This document shows positions 26,142 to 38,272 of a stretch of 64,000 bases of DNA, in pieces (position 1 is the first letter of the stretch; each line of letters opens with the position of its first letter). Origin of the DNA: Ziziphus jujuba. Taxonomy: Eukaryota > Streptophyta > Magnoliopsida > Rosales > Rhamnaceae. The notes under the pieces were generated by a model that was not told the DNA's origin, ran no database searches, and saw nothing but the letters and a program-made list of their open reading frames with translations. Made by a program: the position numbers and the translations under genes. The stretch is taken from the NCBI RefSeq assembly GCF_031755915.1, contig NC_083380.1, positions 30,972,501 through 31,036,500 on the forward strand, given 5' to 3'.

Positions 26142-29076
26142 TGTCAGGACCCGTCCAGAATTCCTTCCCCGGAACCCTAGACAAGCCCTGATCCCAGGGA
26201 AATACCACCGAACCTCCCAATGGAAAATCCGGCAGCACCTCCCCTAAGGGTAGGACTTACCAAAAATTACCTGCACTGAAAACACACTTCTAAAAACATC
26301 CTCTTATTCCTCCCACATTACTACAATTTGTTTCCACAAATTTACAGCACTTCAAATAACAGCAGCAACCCAATGCATAAATAATAACTACACGTCCAAT
26401 ACAGTATACAGAGCATTATACAGATAAATGTGAAATTTATACAATGACAGATACGGAAACAATACAAGATGAAGAGGAAAAAGGGAATAAAAACTTCTTG
26501 AACCTTCGGCAACGAACTGAGACGTTGGGCTCGCCCCGGACGATCAACGTCTCCAACCTGGACCTAGGGGAACGGAATTTAAGAGTGTGAGATGCTAATC
26601 ATCTCAGTGAGTGACCCTATCTACTGTACACCTTTAATATTAATAATATACCAAATAAAAGGATTTAATTAATCAATACCGAACAAATAAATAAATAAAT
26701 AAATAAACATTTGAAGTAACATTTTCTCTCACAACCCTCACTATTCGCTCCGTTGGAAATGTTCCCCTTTTAAAACATTTTCACAAAACCCGATATTCGT
26801 ACTTCCCAAAAACCAAGGGACCAAATAATTTAATAAACAACAAATAAATAAGTAAATAAATACCCCAATATAAATAAACTGCAATAAATTATAATAAATA
26901 ATTTGTACTCTTTGGGGTTTGAAATTTCATCTGAAAATTACACCTGACGCACCACACCATATACCAGTGATGCCCTCCGATACCCAGCGTCCCGAGCACC
27001 GACTGGCGGGGGGGTTAAAAAGAGAAACTTGCAAACGGCACTTCGGCATCCCGACAGTACCGCTGCTGAAACCATCATCCCGGCCAAGGGAGGGGCGGCT
27101 GTGGCCAATATCAAACTTGCCTGCCCAGTCCAATGGCAACCACGGGAGAAATAATACATGCGAGCTAAACCACATAATACTTGCGTGCTACCACTTGTCC
27201 ATACACCAGAACACCAATACTGTATGAGTGCGTCTAAAAATAAACATTATTAACCAACCGTACCATTTTCCAAAATTACCATGGGAAATACATCAAAATT
27301 TCACACTTACCATCCCACATATTTTTATTTAACAAATCGGTACGAAACATCGATAACAATAAACCACAATTTTCTTGAAGTACGAGGTTCAACAATAAAA
27401 ATACCGCGGGCATAATTTATAAAATTAAACCACCAACCTAAACAAATATTTTCAATAAATATTTAACCCAATTATGCCCAAAAAATAATATAAAATCCAA
27501 ACACAACGAAATTCTGAAAATACTTGCTCATGTGTAATAAATACCATTTAATCACAATAAAATAATAATCGGGAATTTCTTAATGACTCCAAAATTTCAT
27601 TTAGCACCAATGGGTAAATATATATATATAAAATAATATTTTTCCCGATTATATTTAAAAATACGCCACATGAGCACCAATTACAGATATCAATTTAATA
27701 CCACATAAATACAATTAATTACCCCAAAAACATTTTCAAAGGTGGGTCACTCACCTGGAGCACGCAATTAAACCATGATCCACCATGGGATCAATTCCAT
27801 GACTCACCCGTGCTCCTAGAACAAAATTCACACACAGTCAAATAAATTAATATTATAATCGGGTAAATAATACCCGGTACCCGGGGGGTCAAACACAAAC
27901 GTTATCTAAAATAGGCGAATAATATACTAAATCGAAGCTTGAGCGACGAGGATTACAAATCCGGTCTCCATCAACCCCAATTCCGCCGGAGGTGGCCGGA
28001 ATTTGGTCAGAAAGCTTCGGCCGGTTTTCAATTCCTCGTATCTCGCAAACCGCTTCGAATTTTTGAGATTGGAGGCCATATTTGGACTCAGAGGGGTCGA
28101 AAATGGTGGAATAAAGGTATGGGTCGGGCTGGGTTGATCGGAAACGGCGAGAATCGCCGGAAAAACGTAACCGGCCGCCGTCGGCTTCACCGGCCCGATC
28201 TCGGCGCGTCCGGTGGCGACTGGCCGGGAAATTTGAAGGCCGAGATCGCGAGGAGATGGGTACACCGGTGGCTGGCGCGTGTGGCATTCCGATGACTAAA
28301 ATCCGGCCAAGCGGTCGGTCAACAGGGAGAGGGGGAGAGTCAAAGGAGAGAGAAAGAGGGAAAAAAATTTCTGCGTTTTTGTCTCTGTCGGGCTCGGGGA
28401 AGAAGAAGGGAAGAAAGGAAAGGAAAAGAGGTGTTTTCCCACGTGGGGAAAAAAGAAAAAGGAAAAGAAAAAGAAAAGAAAAAGGAAAAGAAAAAGAAAA
28501 AGAAAAAGGAAAATAAAATAATTAAATAATAATATTATTATTTAAAATAATAATAAAAATAATTTGATATTACACAGGGTTGACATGTGGCATCTCACCA
28601 TGGTGACACATGGTCACATTTGTTAAGTCACACGTGGCACATTGTTATGCGTTTTAAAAATAATATTAAAATAATACGGTGTTTGAAAAACTCTACAGGT
28701 CCATAACTTTCAAACCACATGTCCAAATCAGACGTGCCGCTAGTCTACGGACTCGTATCGACGAACACTTTACAACCATGCATGAGTCAACGCTCAACTT
28801 TGCATGAACAAAAAGTCAACTTCGGCACCCCTTGGACAGTTTGGACCTCAACTTGTTTTGCTCATAACTTTCAAACCGTAGCTCCGTTTTGAACGTGCTA
28901 CCAGTCTACGAACTCGTGCCAATGTGTACTTCGTAACAGTACCTCAGTCAACCTAGAATTCCAACCGGATCAAAAGTCAACTTTTGACCCCTTCGGTCAA
29001 CGGTCAACTATTAAAGTCAACAATCAACCTCGGTCAACGTGCAAAATTCCGACATGGTTCGGGACGGGGTGTTACA
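26142..29076 (-). mobile_element. Family-1 long LTR, copy g (inside the fold-back TRIM)
   Basis: A complete 2.94-kb copy runs from TGTCAGGACCCGTCC at 26142 to GGGGTGTTACA at 29076. A perfect duplication ctgca is at 26137-26141 and 29077-29081. All family landmarks are clean: hairpin GAGATG-CTAAT-CATCTC (26,589-26,605), GTGAGTGACCC (26,607-26,617), GGGTCACTCAC (27,744-27,754), CCCACGTGGG (28,438-28,447), purine tracts, and the duplicated cataactttcaaacc module (28,700-28,940). It is closely similar to copy e along its length, so it is a young member. No internal retroelement region is associated. Confidence 0.92.
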
Positions 29077-29136
29077 CTGCACGGTTTTAAAAGGCCACTC
29101 AAGGGAATGATACGCTGGGCCCCAAGGGGGGTGGAT

Positions 29137-29281
29137 TGTGATATCCCACATCGGTTGGAAAGGAGAATGAAGCATGCCTTATAAGAGGGTGTGGATACCT
29201 TTCCCTTGAGAGGCCTTTTAAAACCGTGCGGGCTGGGCTCAAAGCAGATAATATCTCATGCGGGTGGACTGGACTGTTACA
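29137..29281 (+). mobile_element. Inverted TRIM LTR (right arm of the fold-back element)
   Basis: 145 bp from TGTGATATCCCACATCGG to GGACTGTTACA, in the orientation opposite to the LTRs at 25,851 and 26,087. It includes the TRIM's cttataag stretch and the ttttaaaa block. The internal fragment cgctgggccccaagggg directly precedes it. Confidence 0.75.
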
Positions 29282-29415
29282 CCACCCACTTAGTGCTATA
29301 CATTTCAAATATCTTTTGACAAATATACCAATTCATAATATAGAAAGAATAATAAAACAACCACCACATTAACAATAATAATAGTAATCATTTTGATAAC
29401 AATAGTATTAATATA

Positions 29416-29704
29416 ACTTGTCTAAAAACTATCACTTGTCCAAGGGCTATCACATACTTGCTCGAAGGCTTCTACACTTGTCTGAAGGCTTATATACTTC
29501 CCCGAATGCTTTCACTCTTATCTGAAGGCTTCCACATTTGCCCGAAGGCTTCTACACTTGTCCAAAAGCTTATGTACTTGCCTGAAGGTTTACCTACCTG
29601 CCTAAAAGCTTATATTCTTGCCTGAAGGCTTATGTAGCTTATGTATTTGCCCGAAGGCTTACCCACCTATCTGAAAGCTTATGTATTTGCTCAAAGGCTT
29701 ATGT
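29416..29704. repeat. 20-bp minisatellite, about 14 units
   Basis: Tandem 20-mers with consensus close to acttgcctgaaggcttatgt. Most units keep the exact length and differ by a few bases (for example tcttatctgaaggcttccac, atttgcccgaaggcttctac). One unit carries a 9-bp extension near 29,636. It lies within LTR copy f and is not seen in any other family-1 copy. Confidence 0.88.
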
Positions 29705-30060
29705 ACGATATTAATAATAATAATAATAATAATAATAGTAATAATAATAATAATAAATGATGATGATGATGATGATGATGATAATAATAATATTAATGAA
29801 TAAATAATTAATAATAATAATAATAATAATCATGAAATACCAATAATAAAAATAGTGACAACAACAATAATAATAATGATAATGATAATAATAATAAATA
29901 ATAGAGGTAATAATAAAAACAATCATAATAAATAAAAATATCAATTGCAATAACAATAATAATGACAGTAATGATATTAATGATAATGATAATAATAATA
30001 GATAATTAAATAAATAATAATATAAAAAATAAATAACAATAAAAATAATATTAATAACAA
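29705..30060. repeat. (TAA)n and (GAT)n trinucleotide microsatellite block
   Basis: Long interrupted runs of TAA/ATA with a (GAT)n run at about 29,758-29,783. A 176-codon minus-strand frame of almost only Ile, Tyr and Leu across it is an artefact of the repeat. Confidence 0.92.
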
Positions 30061-32503
30061 CAATAACAATTAAGGCATTAAAAGAAATAATAGGAAAATC
30101 AAGTCTGAAAGGATAAGGTGATATAAGAAAAAAAAATATTCTAAAAGTCATAAATATACTATAAAATATACATACACTATCATAGATGTACGATACTCTA
30201 TAACATGCTACACGATCCATGATTCCAGCTGCCGTCGGCACTCTGCTACCAATATGGACCGAGGGTAGTTGCCCACATTGGCCATTCGATTTCCTGAACT
30301 CGTAGGCAACATAGTTACGAGGCTAGCTCTTCATGTAGCGTATCAAATCGTCGCCTTTGTACAGTATGGTACATACACTATAATATAATATAACATATTT
30401 ATATATATTTATAAATGTGTATATGTACGGCCTGACGGAAGATTAAAGAGAGAAACTTGCATACGGTCACCTTGGCATCCTACTAACACCGATGCTTATA
30501 ACGATCATCTTAGCCATGGAGGGGGTGACTTATTCTTACTATATAACTTGCCAACCCTTAGTCCATGACATCCTACAAGATGACCATACAATTTGCGTGC
30601 CAATAACAGATACAATACAAAACACCGGCATAGTGTGGTACACCAATACCAATGGTGTTAGGCTGTACATAGCGTCTCAAATACCACTCTGATAAGAGGT
30701 TAAAGAGAGAGAAACTTGCATCCGACCACTTTGACATCCCAACAGTGCTGATGCTGATAGCCACCATCCCTGTCATGGAAAGGGACGGCTATAACTCATA
30801 TATCAAACTTGCCTACCCTTGGGTTCATAGCATCTCATGGGAGCATACAACTTGCGCGCTTATCAACAAATCACAATTACAATACAGAACACCAGTACAT
30901 GTATGGTGCATCTTAAAAACTATAAAACTTCTATAATATTATAATTATCGGAATTAGATAAAATACATTCGAATTTATATACTGTTACTAAATCTGTTAA
31001 ATTTCATTTTTTCTTATCATCAAAATAAATAAATCCATTTCATAAGATTAATCTCTTCCACAATAATTCAATTTCACGATTATCCAATTACACAATATAT
31101 TTTATACACTAAAACTTATTAATCCTTTTAAATCATTAGAATTTAGTTAGGCAAAAAATATAATCGATTACATAAATTCACATGTAAATTAATTTTACAT
31201 AATTAAATTCTAGTATACAAAATAAATATAAAAATAAATCCAATAGTCAATAAATGAAATCACTTTCTCCAAACAATATAACAAATATTAATTTCTCAAT
31301 TTTACAATATACTTAATACTTTTCAAAGTTCTAAATAACACAAAGTATAGTTTCACATATACTAATACGTGTACCACCTTTCAACAATTATGCGTATACA
31401 TACATATATGCACATATAGATATATTTACACAAATATTTAAAATTACATGGATACATTTGAACCCCATAATTTAATACAAATACTTTTCTTAATTCATAA
31501 AATTTATTTATACAGAACATCATATTTAAATATTTCAATTTCTACCACCATAGGACCAAATCCATGAATAAATAAACAATTAAACATATAAATACATTTT
31601 TTATCACAATAATTCAATATAATTGATTCCTCAAATCTTCAAATCAATTTATATCAAAATATCATTACGACTCCATACAATTTCACATATAAAAATATAT
31701 AAAGACACATTTTATTATATGTCATAATCTTAGCAGTAAATTTAATAACAATTTAAAATTAAAGTTTTTAAATTTTTTGAAAATACCAATTCAAGGCCAG
31801 ACGTATTCAATTCAACATGAATTTAACATCTTTCATTTAAATAACAATTATTTAAAATTAAACATGTATATTTTTAGATTCTCACATTTAAAATAATATT
31901 TTATTCAAAAATAGCATTTTACTAAATACTCCATCAAAATTCACAAACAAGGTGCCTATAGAAAGCTAAGAAGACAAAGAACACATTTTTAACTTTCATT
32001 GGCCACAATCACACCAGTGGTGGTTGGAAATTAATCGAGAAATTCTTTGTGTATCTCACAATCCGTTTAGAAATTGGACAAATGGAGGTTATTTTTAAGA
32101 TCATGGGATTGAAAATATAAGGAAAGGACCAGTCAACAGTCGGTAGCTGTCGAAAAATTGGCCAACCGAAATAACTCCGCCGCTAACATTAGGTGCGGAT
32201 TTCGGTTCGTACACCAGGCAACCGGCTAGCAATTCAATGGCCTGGCTCGGCCAGCCATGGGCCACCACACCATCTGGTGTGTGTGGCCATCTAGCGATCG
32301 GAGAGGGTTCAATCGAAGGAACCAGATGGGAGAGGGAAAGAAAGAGAAGTAAATTTCAAAAGGGGGGAAGGGAGTAGAGAGAAGGCTCGTGTATGGGTGG
32401 GAAAAGAAAAAGAAAAAGAGAGAGAGAAAATAATAAAATAATAAAAAAATAAATATATATTTTTATTAATTCTTTTATTATTAAATTATGGTGACATGTG
32501 GCA
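30061..32503 (-). other. Diverged body of LTR copy f
   Basis: No gene is seen. Two diverged copies of the family's central segment (aagattaaagagagaaactt near 30,443 and aggttaaagagagagaaact near 30,697) suggest a local duplication. The stretch 30,930-31,930 is AT-rich. The piece 31,945-32,290 (gaaagctaagaagac, and a stretch near 32,270 encoding a gtgtgtggcca motif) matches 3,640-3,990 of copy a. Purine tract at 32,330-32,430. Confidence 0.55.
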
Positions 32504-32920
32504 TGACAAGACCCACTCCGAAAACCCTCCCAAGATCGCCTAGGTAGTCCCGCATGGTGAAGTCCCATTGGACAATCCCTAGAGGATATCCAATGGAACC
32601 TCACTTAAAATGTGGACCATGAACACATGTAATATTAAAAATACCTCAAATATATAAATGTAAGTAAATCCACAATAGCATAGAAGTCTACAGCCGACCT
32701 AAAGTACCACATCCCATAGCTACGCATATAAAAAAATATGGTCCTTATTAAGTCCCTTATTTAAATAAGAGCATTCTAAAAGTGTTAACAAAGTTTAGAT
32801 ATACAATAAGTAGTAAATGAGTTAAGGAAGATAAAGATAATAAATAAAAGGATAGATACTGCTGTTGTAGTGGAAGGAACAAAGTGGCAGGCTGTGCGTA
32901 AGGTAGACTGCTACTAACTG

Positions 32921-35646
32921 TGTCAGGACCCGTCCAAAATTCCTCACCGGAACCCTAGACAAGCGCTGATCCCAGGGAAACACAACTGCAATAAAGGAAG
33001 AACAGGGTACTTCACGAACTAAGACAGCGATGAAGATCAAGTCCGCTCCGGATGAATACCGACAAACCTGGTACCTAGAGGAACGGAATTTAAAAATATG
33101 AGATGCTAATCATCTCAGTGAGTGACCCTATTTACTATACAATTATAATACCACGGTAATAAAGTAGAAAAATAATAATTAATTGGAAATAATAATTTCT
33201 CTCAAAACCCTTACAATTCTCTCGGTTGGAAAACCCTTTATTCGTAATCCCCGAAGACCAAGGAATCAATTATTCAACTAAATATCAAATAAAATGTAAT
33301 AAATCAAGCATTCCAAATTTATAATTAAAACGAAATTAATTTATTGAATAATTAAGGGAAAATTAAATCAATTTAAAATCCCCATTCAATTAAATAATAA
33401 AAACAGCATTAATCATATTCTTAATTCCAATGCAATTTCAAAATATTTATTTTGAAATCCCAGTTCTTAAAATCACTTGATGCACCCACTATATACCAGT
33501 GGCGCCAACAGTACCCAGCGTCCCAAGGTACTGCCAGACATGAGGTTATAGAGAGAAACCAGCATACGGTCGCGTGGCGTCCCATCGAGCCGTTGCAAAC
33601 AGGTGTCCCGACCATGGAGGGGCGGCCTACCCTCATCCATGGCAACCACAGGACAACCCCATAAAATCACCTGTGCGCTACTCACACCCACCCGAGCGCT
33701 AATCACATCCGTGTGCACACTACCCATATCACATATAAATAGAACACCAGTACATGTATGGTGCATCTAAAAATCATAAAATCCACATATTTATTTTATA
33801 TCTCAAAATCTCAAATTTTCCATAACATACCGGGTTTATTCCATTCAATTAAACCCGTAAATTTCCCACAATTCCTTTATAATCATCGTCATAAATTCAT
33901 CGCATAAATTTCATAATTTTCAAATCCACCAGCTCTCAAATCCACCAATTTAAATATTCAATTTTCCTAATAGCATAAATATTTTTGAAATATAATAAAT
34001 TAAATCACATAATATTCCAGGGGCATACTTATAAAAATTGAAGTCACCAACATACACAAATATTTTCCTTGAAATATTTGAAAATCAAATCGTGCCTAAA
34101 ATAATGTTAAAACCACAAGAATTTCATATATAATTGAATTCCACAATTCTCAATACCATAAAATAATTTTCACATTGCATAAATTTATATAATGCATATT
34201 TTCTTTAATCAAAATAAATCCACCAATAATTTCCACAATAATCAATTAAATATTTGATACATAGAATATAATTTTCAAATATTCAAATCACACATAATAT
34301 TCACAATTTTTAATTCCCGAAATTAATTTGAAGGTGGGTCACTAACCTTAAGCACGCAATTAAACCACGATCCACCATGGGATCAATTCCACGACTCACC
34401 CGTGCTCCTAGAACACAATTCACACACAGTCAAATAAAATAATATTTTATTCGAGTAAATAATATCCGGTACCCGGGGGGTTAAACACAAACGTTAACCA
34501 AAATTGTCGAATAATATACCGAATCGAAGCTTGTGGAACGAGGATCGCATTACCGGTCTCCATTGACCCCAATTCCGCCGGTGGTGGCGGGAATTTGGCC
34601 GGAAAGCTTTGGCCGGTTTTGATCTCCTCGTATCTTGCAAACTGCTTCGAATTTTGGAAATTGGAGGCCATATTTGAACTCAGAGGACCCAAAATACGGG
34701 GAGAGGGGTGGCAATTTGGACTGGGCTGGCCGGAAAACACAAGAAAAGAGGAGAGAGAAATTTTTCCGGTCAGCGGCTTCTCCGGCCCGATCGGGGCGCG
34801 TCCGGCGGCCGGTGACAGTGAAATTTTGCGGCCGAGCTCGCCTCCTCCCTCCGCTCATCACTAGCGGGCGCGTGTAGGCAATGGGTGGCCGGAGAAAGAA
34901 AAACACGGTGAGGCCGAGAGGGAGAAAGGAAAGGAAAGGAAGAAGGAGAAGGAAGAAGAAGAAGAAAGAAGAAGAAGAAGAACGGGCCTGTGGCCCTTTT
35001 TTCCCACGTGGGGGAAAAGAAAAAAAAGAAAAAAGAAAAGAAAAAGAAAGAGAAAGAAAATAAAATTAAATGATTAAATAATATTAAAAATAATATTATT
35101 ATATAAAATAACAATAAAATAATAATTTGATATTAAACATGGTTGACATGTGGCATCTCACCATGGTGACACATGATCACATTTATTAAGTCACACGTGG
35201 CACATCGTTACAGGTTTAAAAATAATATTAAAATAATATAGTATTTGAAAAACTCTACAGGTCCATAACTTTCAAACCACATGTCCAAATCGGACGTGCC
35301 GCTAGTTTACGGACTCGTATCGACGAGCACTTCACAACCATGCATGAGTCAAAGCTCAACCTTGCATGAATAAAAAGTCAACTCGGGCACCCCTTGGACA
35401 GTTTGGACCTCAACTTGTTTTGCTCATAACTTTCAAACCGTAGCTCCGTTTTCAACGTGCTACTAGTCTACGAACTCGTTCCAATGTGTACTTCGTAACG
35501 GTACCTCAGTCAACCTAGAATTCCATCCGAGGCAAAAAGTCAACTCTAACCCCTTGGTCAATGGTCAAAGTCAACGGTCAATGGTCAATGGTCAACCTCG
35601 GTGAAAGTTGGAAAACTTCCGTTGTACTTTGAGACTGGGTGTTACA
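32921..35646 (-). mobile_element. Family-1 long LTR, copy h (nested in family-2 LTR)
   Basis: A 2.7-kb copy runs from TGTCAGGACCCGTCC at 32921 to ACTGGGTGTTACA at 35646. Flanks aactg (32916-32920) and aacta (35647-35651) are a 5-bp duplication with one change; the family-2 sequence resumes cleanly after it (cctggacgtaggggaac). It has a short left part (the segment with about 120 bp after cccagggaaa is deleted) and the ctcatccatggcaacc central variant. CCCACGTGGG is at 35,003-35,012 between purine tracts. Confidence 0.87.
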
Positions 35647-35926
35647 AACTACCTGGACGTAGGGGAACAAATTTAAAACAATAAAATGTGAGATAAAAAA
35701 ATTTCAGTTAGTGGCATAGTATAATAGAAAAATAATAATTTATTTCCGTAATATCTTTCTCTCAAGACCTCTCATTCCACTTGTTTGAAAAGTTCTCCGT
35801 TTAAAAATCATTTCACAAAACCCAAACTTGTACCTCGATTCAATATCATGAAATGAATGCTCAAAAGGTATAAAGTGAATAATCAATATAATATTATAAA
35901 ATATTATAAACACAGTTCCACAAAAT

Positions 35927-36334
35927 TGTAACGGTCCAGTCCACCCGCATCAAGATATTGTCCTTTTTGGCCCAGGTTTCACTCCCTCTCTCCCCCCTGG
36001 CCTCAAGGTTTTATCAAAATGCGTCTTGAAGGGAGAGGTATCCACAGCCTTATAAAGACCGCTTTGTGCCCCTCTCCAACCGATGTGGGATGTTACAATC
36101 CTCCCCCTTTGGGGCCCAGCGTCCTCGTTGGCACACCAATTCGGGTACTGGCTCTGATACCACTGTAACGGCCCAGTCTACCCACATCAAGATATTGTCC
36201 TCTTTGGTCCAGGGTTCACTCCCTCTCTCCCTCCTGACCTCAAGGTTTTATCAAAACGCGTCTTGAAGGGAGAGGTATTCACAGCCTTATAAAGACCGCT
36301 TTGTGCCCCTTTCCAACCGATGTGGGATGTTACA
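35927..36334 (-). mobile_element. Complete TRIM element (408 bp)
   Basis: Two near-identical LTRs, 35,927-36,097 and 36,164-36,334 (171 bp each), both TGTAACGG...GGATGTTACA, flank a 66-bp internal region. The initiator tRNA-Met primer-binding site is at 36,150-36,162 on the minus strand, so the element reads right to left. Target repeat aaat is present on both sides (4-5 bp, ambiguous at the end). No coding capacity exists. High LTR identity suggests a relatively recent insertion into the family-2 LTR. Confidence 0.87.
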
Positions 36335-36479
36335 AAATATTTATGAAAGTGTAGTAAATCTACCTTATTTGAAAATCAACAATATACTCAAAACATATAC
36401 AATGTACCATTCGGTGTACCAAACTGTAAACCATAGGATATACTCACCTTACGAGCCTCAACGTACGAAAAGCATCATG

Positions 36480-36752
36480 GAATTAATAAACAGTCGGGAC
36501 ATATCCAATCTCACAATCTGTGGCAATAAATATCTTATGGACTGCGTCCAACCTCATGGTACCATGACAATAATAATCAGTGGGATAAACCCAACCTCAC
36601 GGCCCGTGACAATAATATCCTATGGGCTGAACCCAACTTCATGATACCATGGTAATAATAACCTGTGGGATCATCCCAACTTCACGGTCCGTGGCAATAA
36701 TATCATGTGGACTGAGCCCAACCTCACGGTACCGTGGCAAAACCCAGCGTGC
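36480..36752 (-). repeat. Palindromic minisatellite in the second family-2 LTR
   Basis: Five to six imperfect units, each with a CACGGTACCGTG-like palindrome and a CCCAAC...GTGGG block separated by caataataat. It is the reverse-orientation counterpart of the array at 8,337-8,572 but differs in unit number and sequence. Confidence 0.68.
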
Positions 36753-37721
36753 TATAACAAAATATAATATAATAATGATTCAAGATATTGGTATTACATG
36801 GTACATCAATTTAAAAATAACCAATACAGTATTCTTAAAACATTCTTCTATAATATAATAAAATATTTCTCAAGCTCCAATAACTAAACCAAAGACAATT
36901 TTACCCAAATGTCTTGAATTGATTTATACTACTATAAAATTATATAAATTGAACATCGAAAGGTCCAATTATAACGTGAGCCCTTTAGACTTGGTACTCA
37001 AAATTGGAGATTTTTACCTGAAGCCTAATCTTTTGAAATTAAATCGCCTAATGGGTCCTAATAATATCTAATTTAATTAATCCAACTCCAATTTCAACCA
37101 ATTTGAACAATTTGTCCAAACACAGTATGAAATTATCCGATAATTAACTAATTGACCCAAAAATGGAAAAATTATCGAACGACCTCCAAAATTCACAAAC
37201 TTTATATTGACGGAAATCCCAAGAGACAAGGGACTCACCAGTGTGCTCACCTTGGTCCAAAAGTTTCTTCGGTGGCCAGAAAACTCGATTGAAGCTTCTG
37301 CCAAAGTCCAAGTTGATGTATCTCTTAAACGGTGAGGAATCTTAGCAAATGGACCTTGGAAATGAGAGAGTGCCCAAAAATGATAGGAAAGGTTTATGGG
37401 TTGGCTTAAAATCGTTGAAAAATATGAAAATCCAATGACCCACCTCGTCGGTCACTGCCACCTTCTCCGGCCAGATCTGGGTGCGTCCGGCTATCGTTCA
37501 CCTTGAAATTTTCCAGCCAAGCTCGACTCGACGTGGTCTTCCTACCTGGATGGTGCATGAAACATCTTGGTGGCTGAAATGGGCAAAAACGATAGTGACC
37601 TGGTTCGCAATTAAGTGGGTCAAAACGATCCAGTTTGGACCCATGGGTTTGGGGGAGAATTTCTCGAGTTTTGGGGTATGGGTATTTTGGAAATTAGTAT
37701 CCTATTTGGCACACTTATCAA

Positions 37722-37734
37722 GGCTTATATAGAG
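37722..37734 (-). promoter_or_regulatory. TATA box of the second family-2 LTR
   Basis: CTCTATATAAGCC on the minus strand, about 280 bp from the LTR start. Identical over 11 or more bases to the box at 6,791-6,803 in the other copy. Confidence 0.55.
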
Positions 37735-38272
37735 TCTTGGGTCACTAACAGACAAAAAAAGGGATTGGTTTGGACACTAATATAAAACTTATACTTAAAA
37801 TTTCTTACAACCATAACTTTTTATTTATAGTTCAGAATTTGGCGTGCTGCTAGTCTATGAACTCATATCGATGAAATCTACACAATGGTATCTCAGTCAA
37901 ACCAAAAAATATTGATCATCAAAAAAGTCAACTTGGACCCACATATTGTTCACTTGGTTAAACTTAGTCAAACTTATTAAAACATGTGTATTTTTTGTAC
38001 GGGTTTTTACATGGCACCTTTCTATTGCAACATATGGCCCTCTTCCATCATGACACATGGCACTTTTAAGTAGTGAAACATGGCACAAATTAGACTCCCT
38101 TGAATATTTTATTACCCGATAAAATCAGGCTCGGAAAATATGGACACAACTTTACAGAACTGCAACTATTCAATCATAAGTTCGATTTAACCATGCCATC
38201 AGTCTACAGACTCATATCGACAAGCACTTTTGTATAACACATGGGTCAATACTAAAATCTATATAAATAAAA

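Larger units (their letters stand above)
25851..29281 (-). mobile_element. Fold-back TRIM element split by an LTR
   Basis: A miniature LTR retrotransposon in copy f. The left LTR is 25,851-26,020 (TATAACAGCCC...GGATTTGACA), with a 66-bp internal region at 26,021-26,086. A second LTR starting TGTAACAGCCC at 26,087 is broken at 26,141 by LTR copy g. After copy g, 29,082-29,109 continues that LTR. It then joins internal sequence in reverse (about 29,110-29,136, cgctgggccccaagggg) and a whole LTR in reverse (29,137-29,281, TGTGATATCCC...GGACTGTTACA). Flanks cctcc and ccacc fit a 5-bp duplication with one change. The element is thus a dimer with one half inverted. Confidence 0.72.
32504..38011 (-). 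mobile_element. Family-2 long LTR, second copy (with nested LTR and TRIM)
   Basis: It begins TGACAAGACCC at 32504 and ends in a mutated GGGTTTTTACA at 38011, with a perfect duplication tggca at 32499-32503 and 38012-38016. Its own sequence is 32,504-32,920, 35,652-35,926 and 36,335-38,011. In LTR sense it matches the copy at 6,495-9,371: TATA box at 37,722-37,734, G/C-rich module near 37,440-37,570, palindromic minisatellite near 36,480-36,752. It sits in LTR copy f. The two family-2 copies are clearly diverged, so both are old. Confidence 0.8.

Noticed and set aside
29711..30241. 176-codon minus-strand frame rich in Ile and Tyr
   Set aside because: It is the translation of trinucleotide microsatellites.
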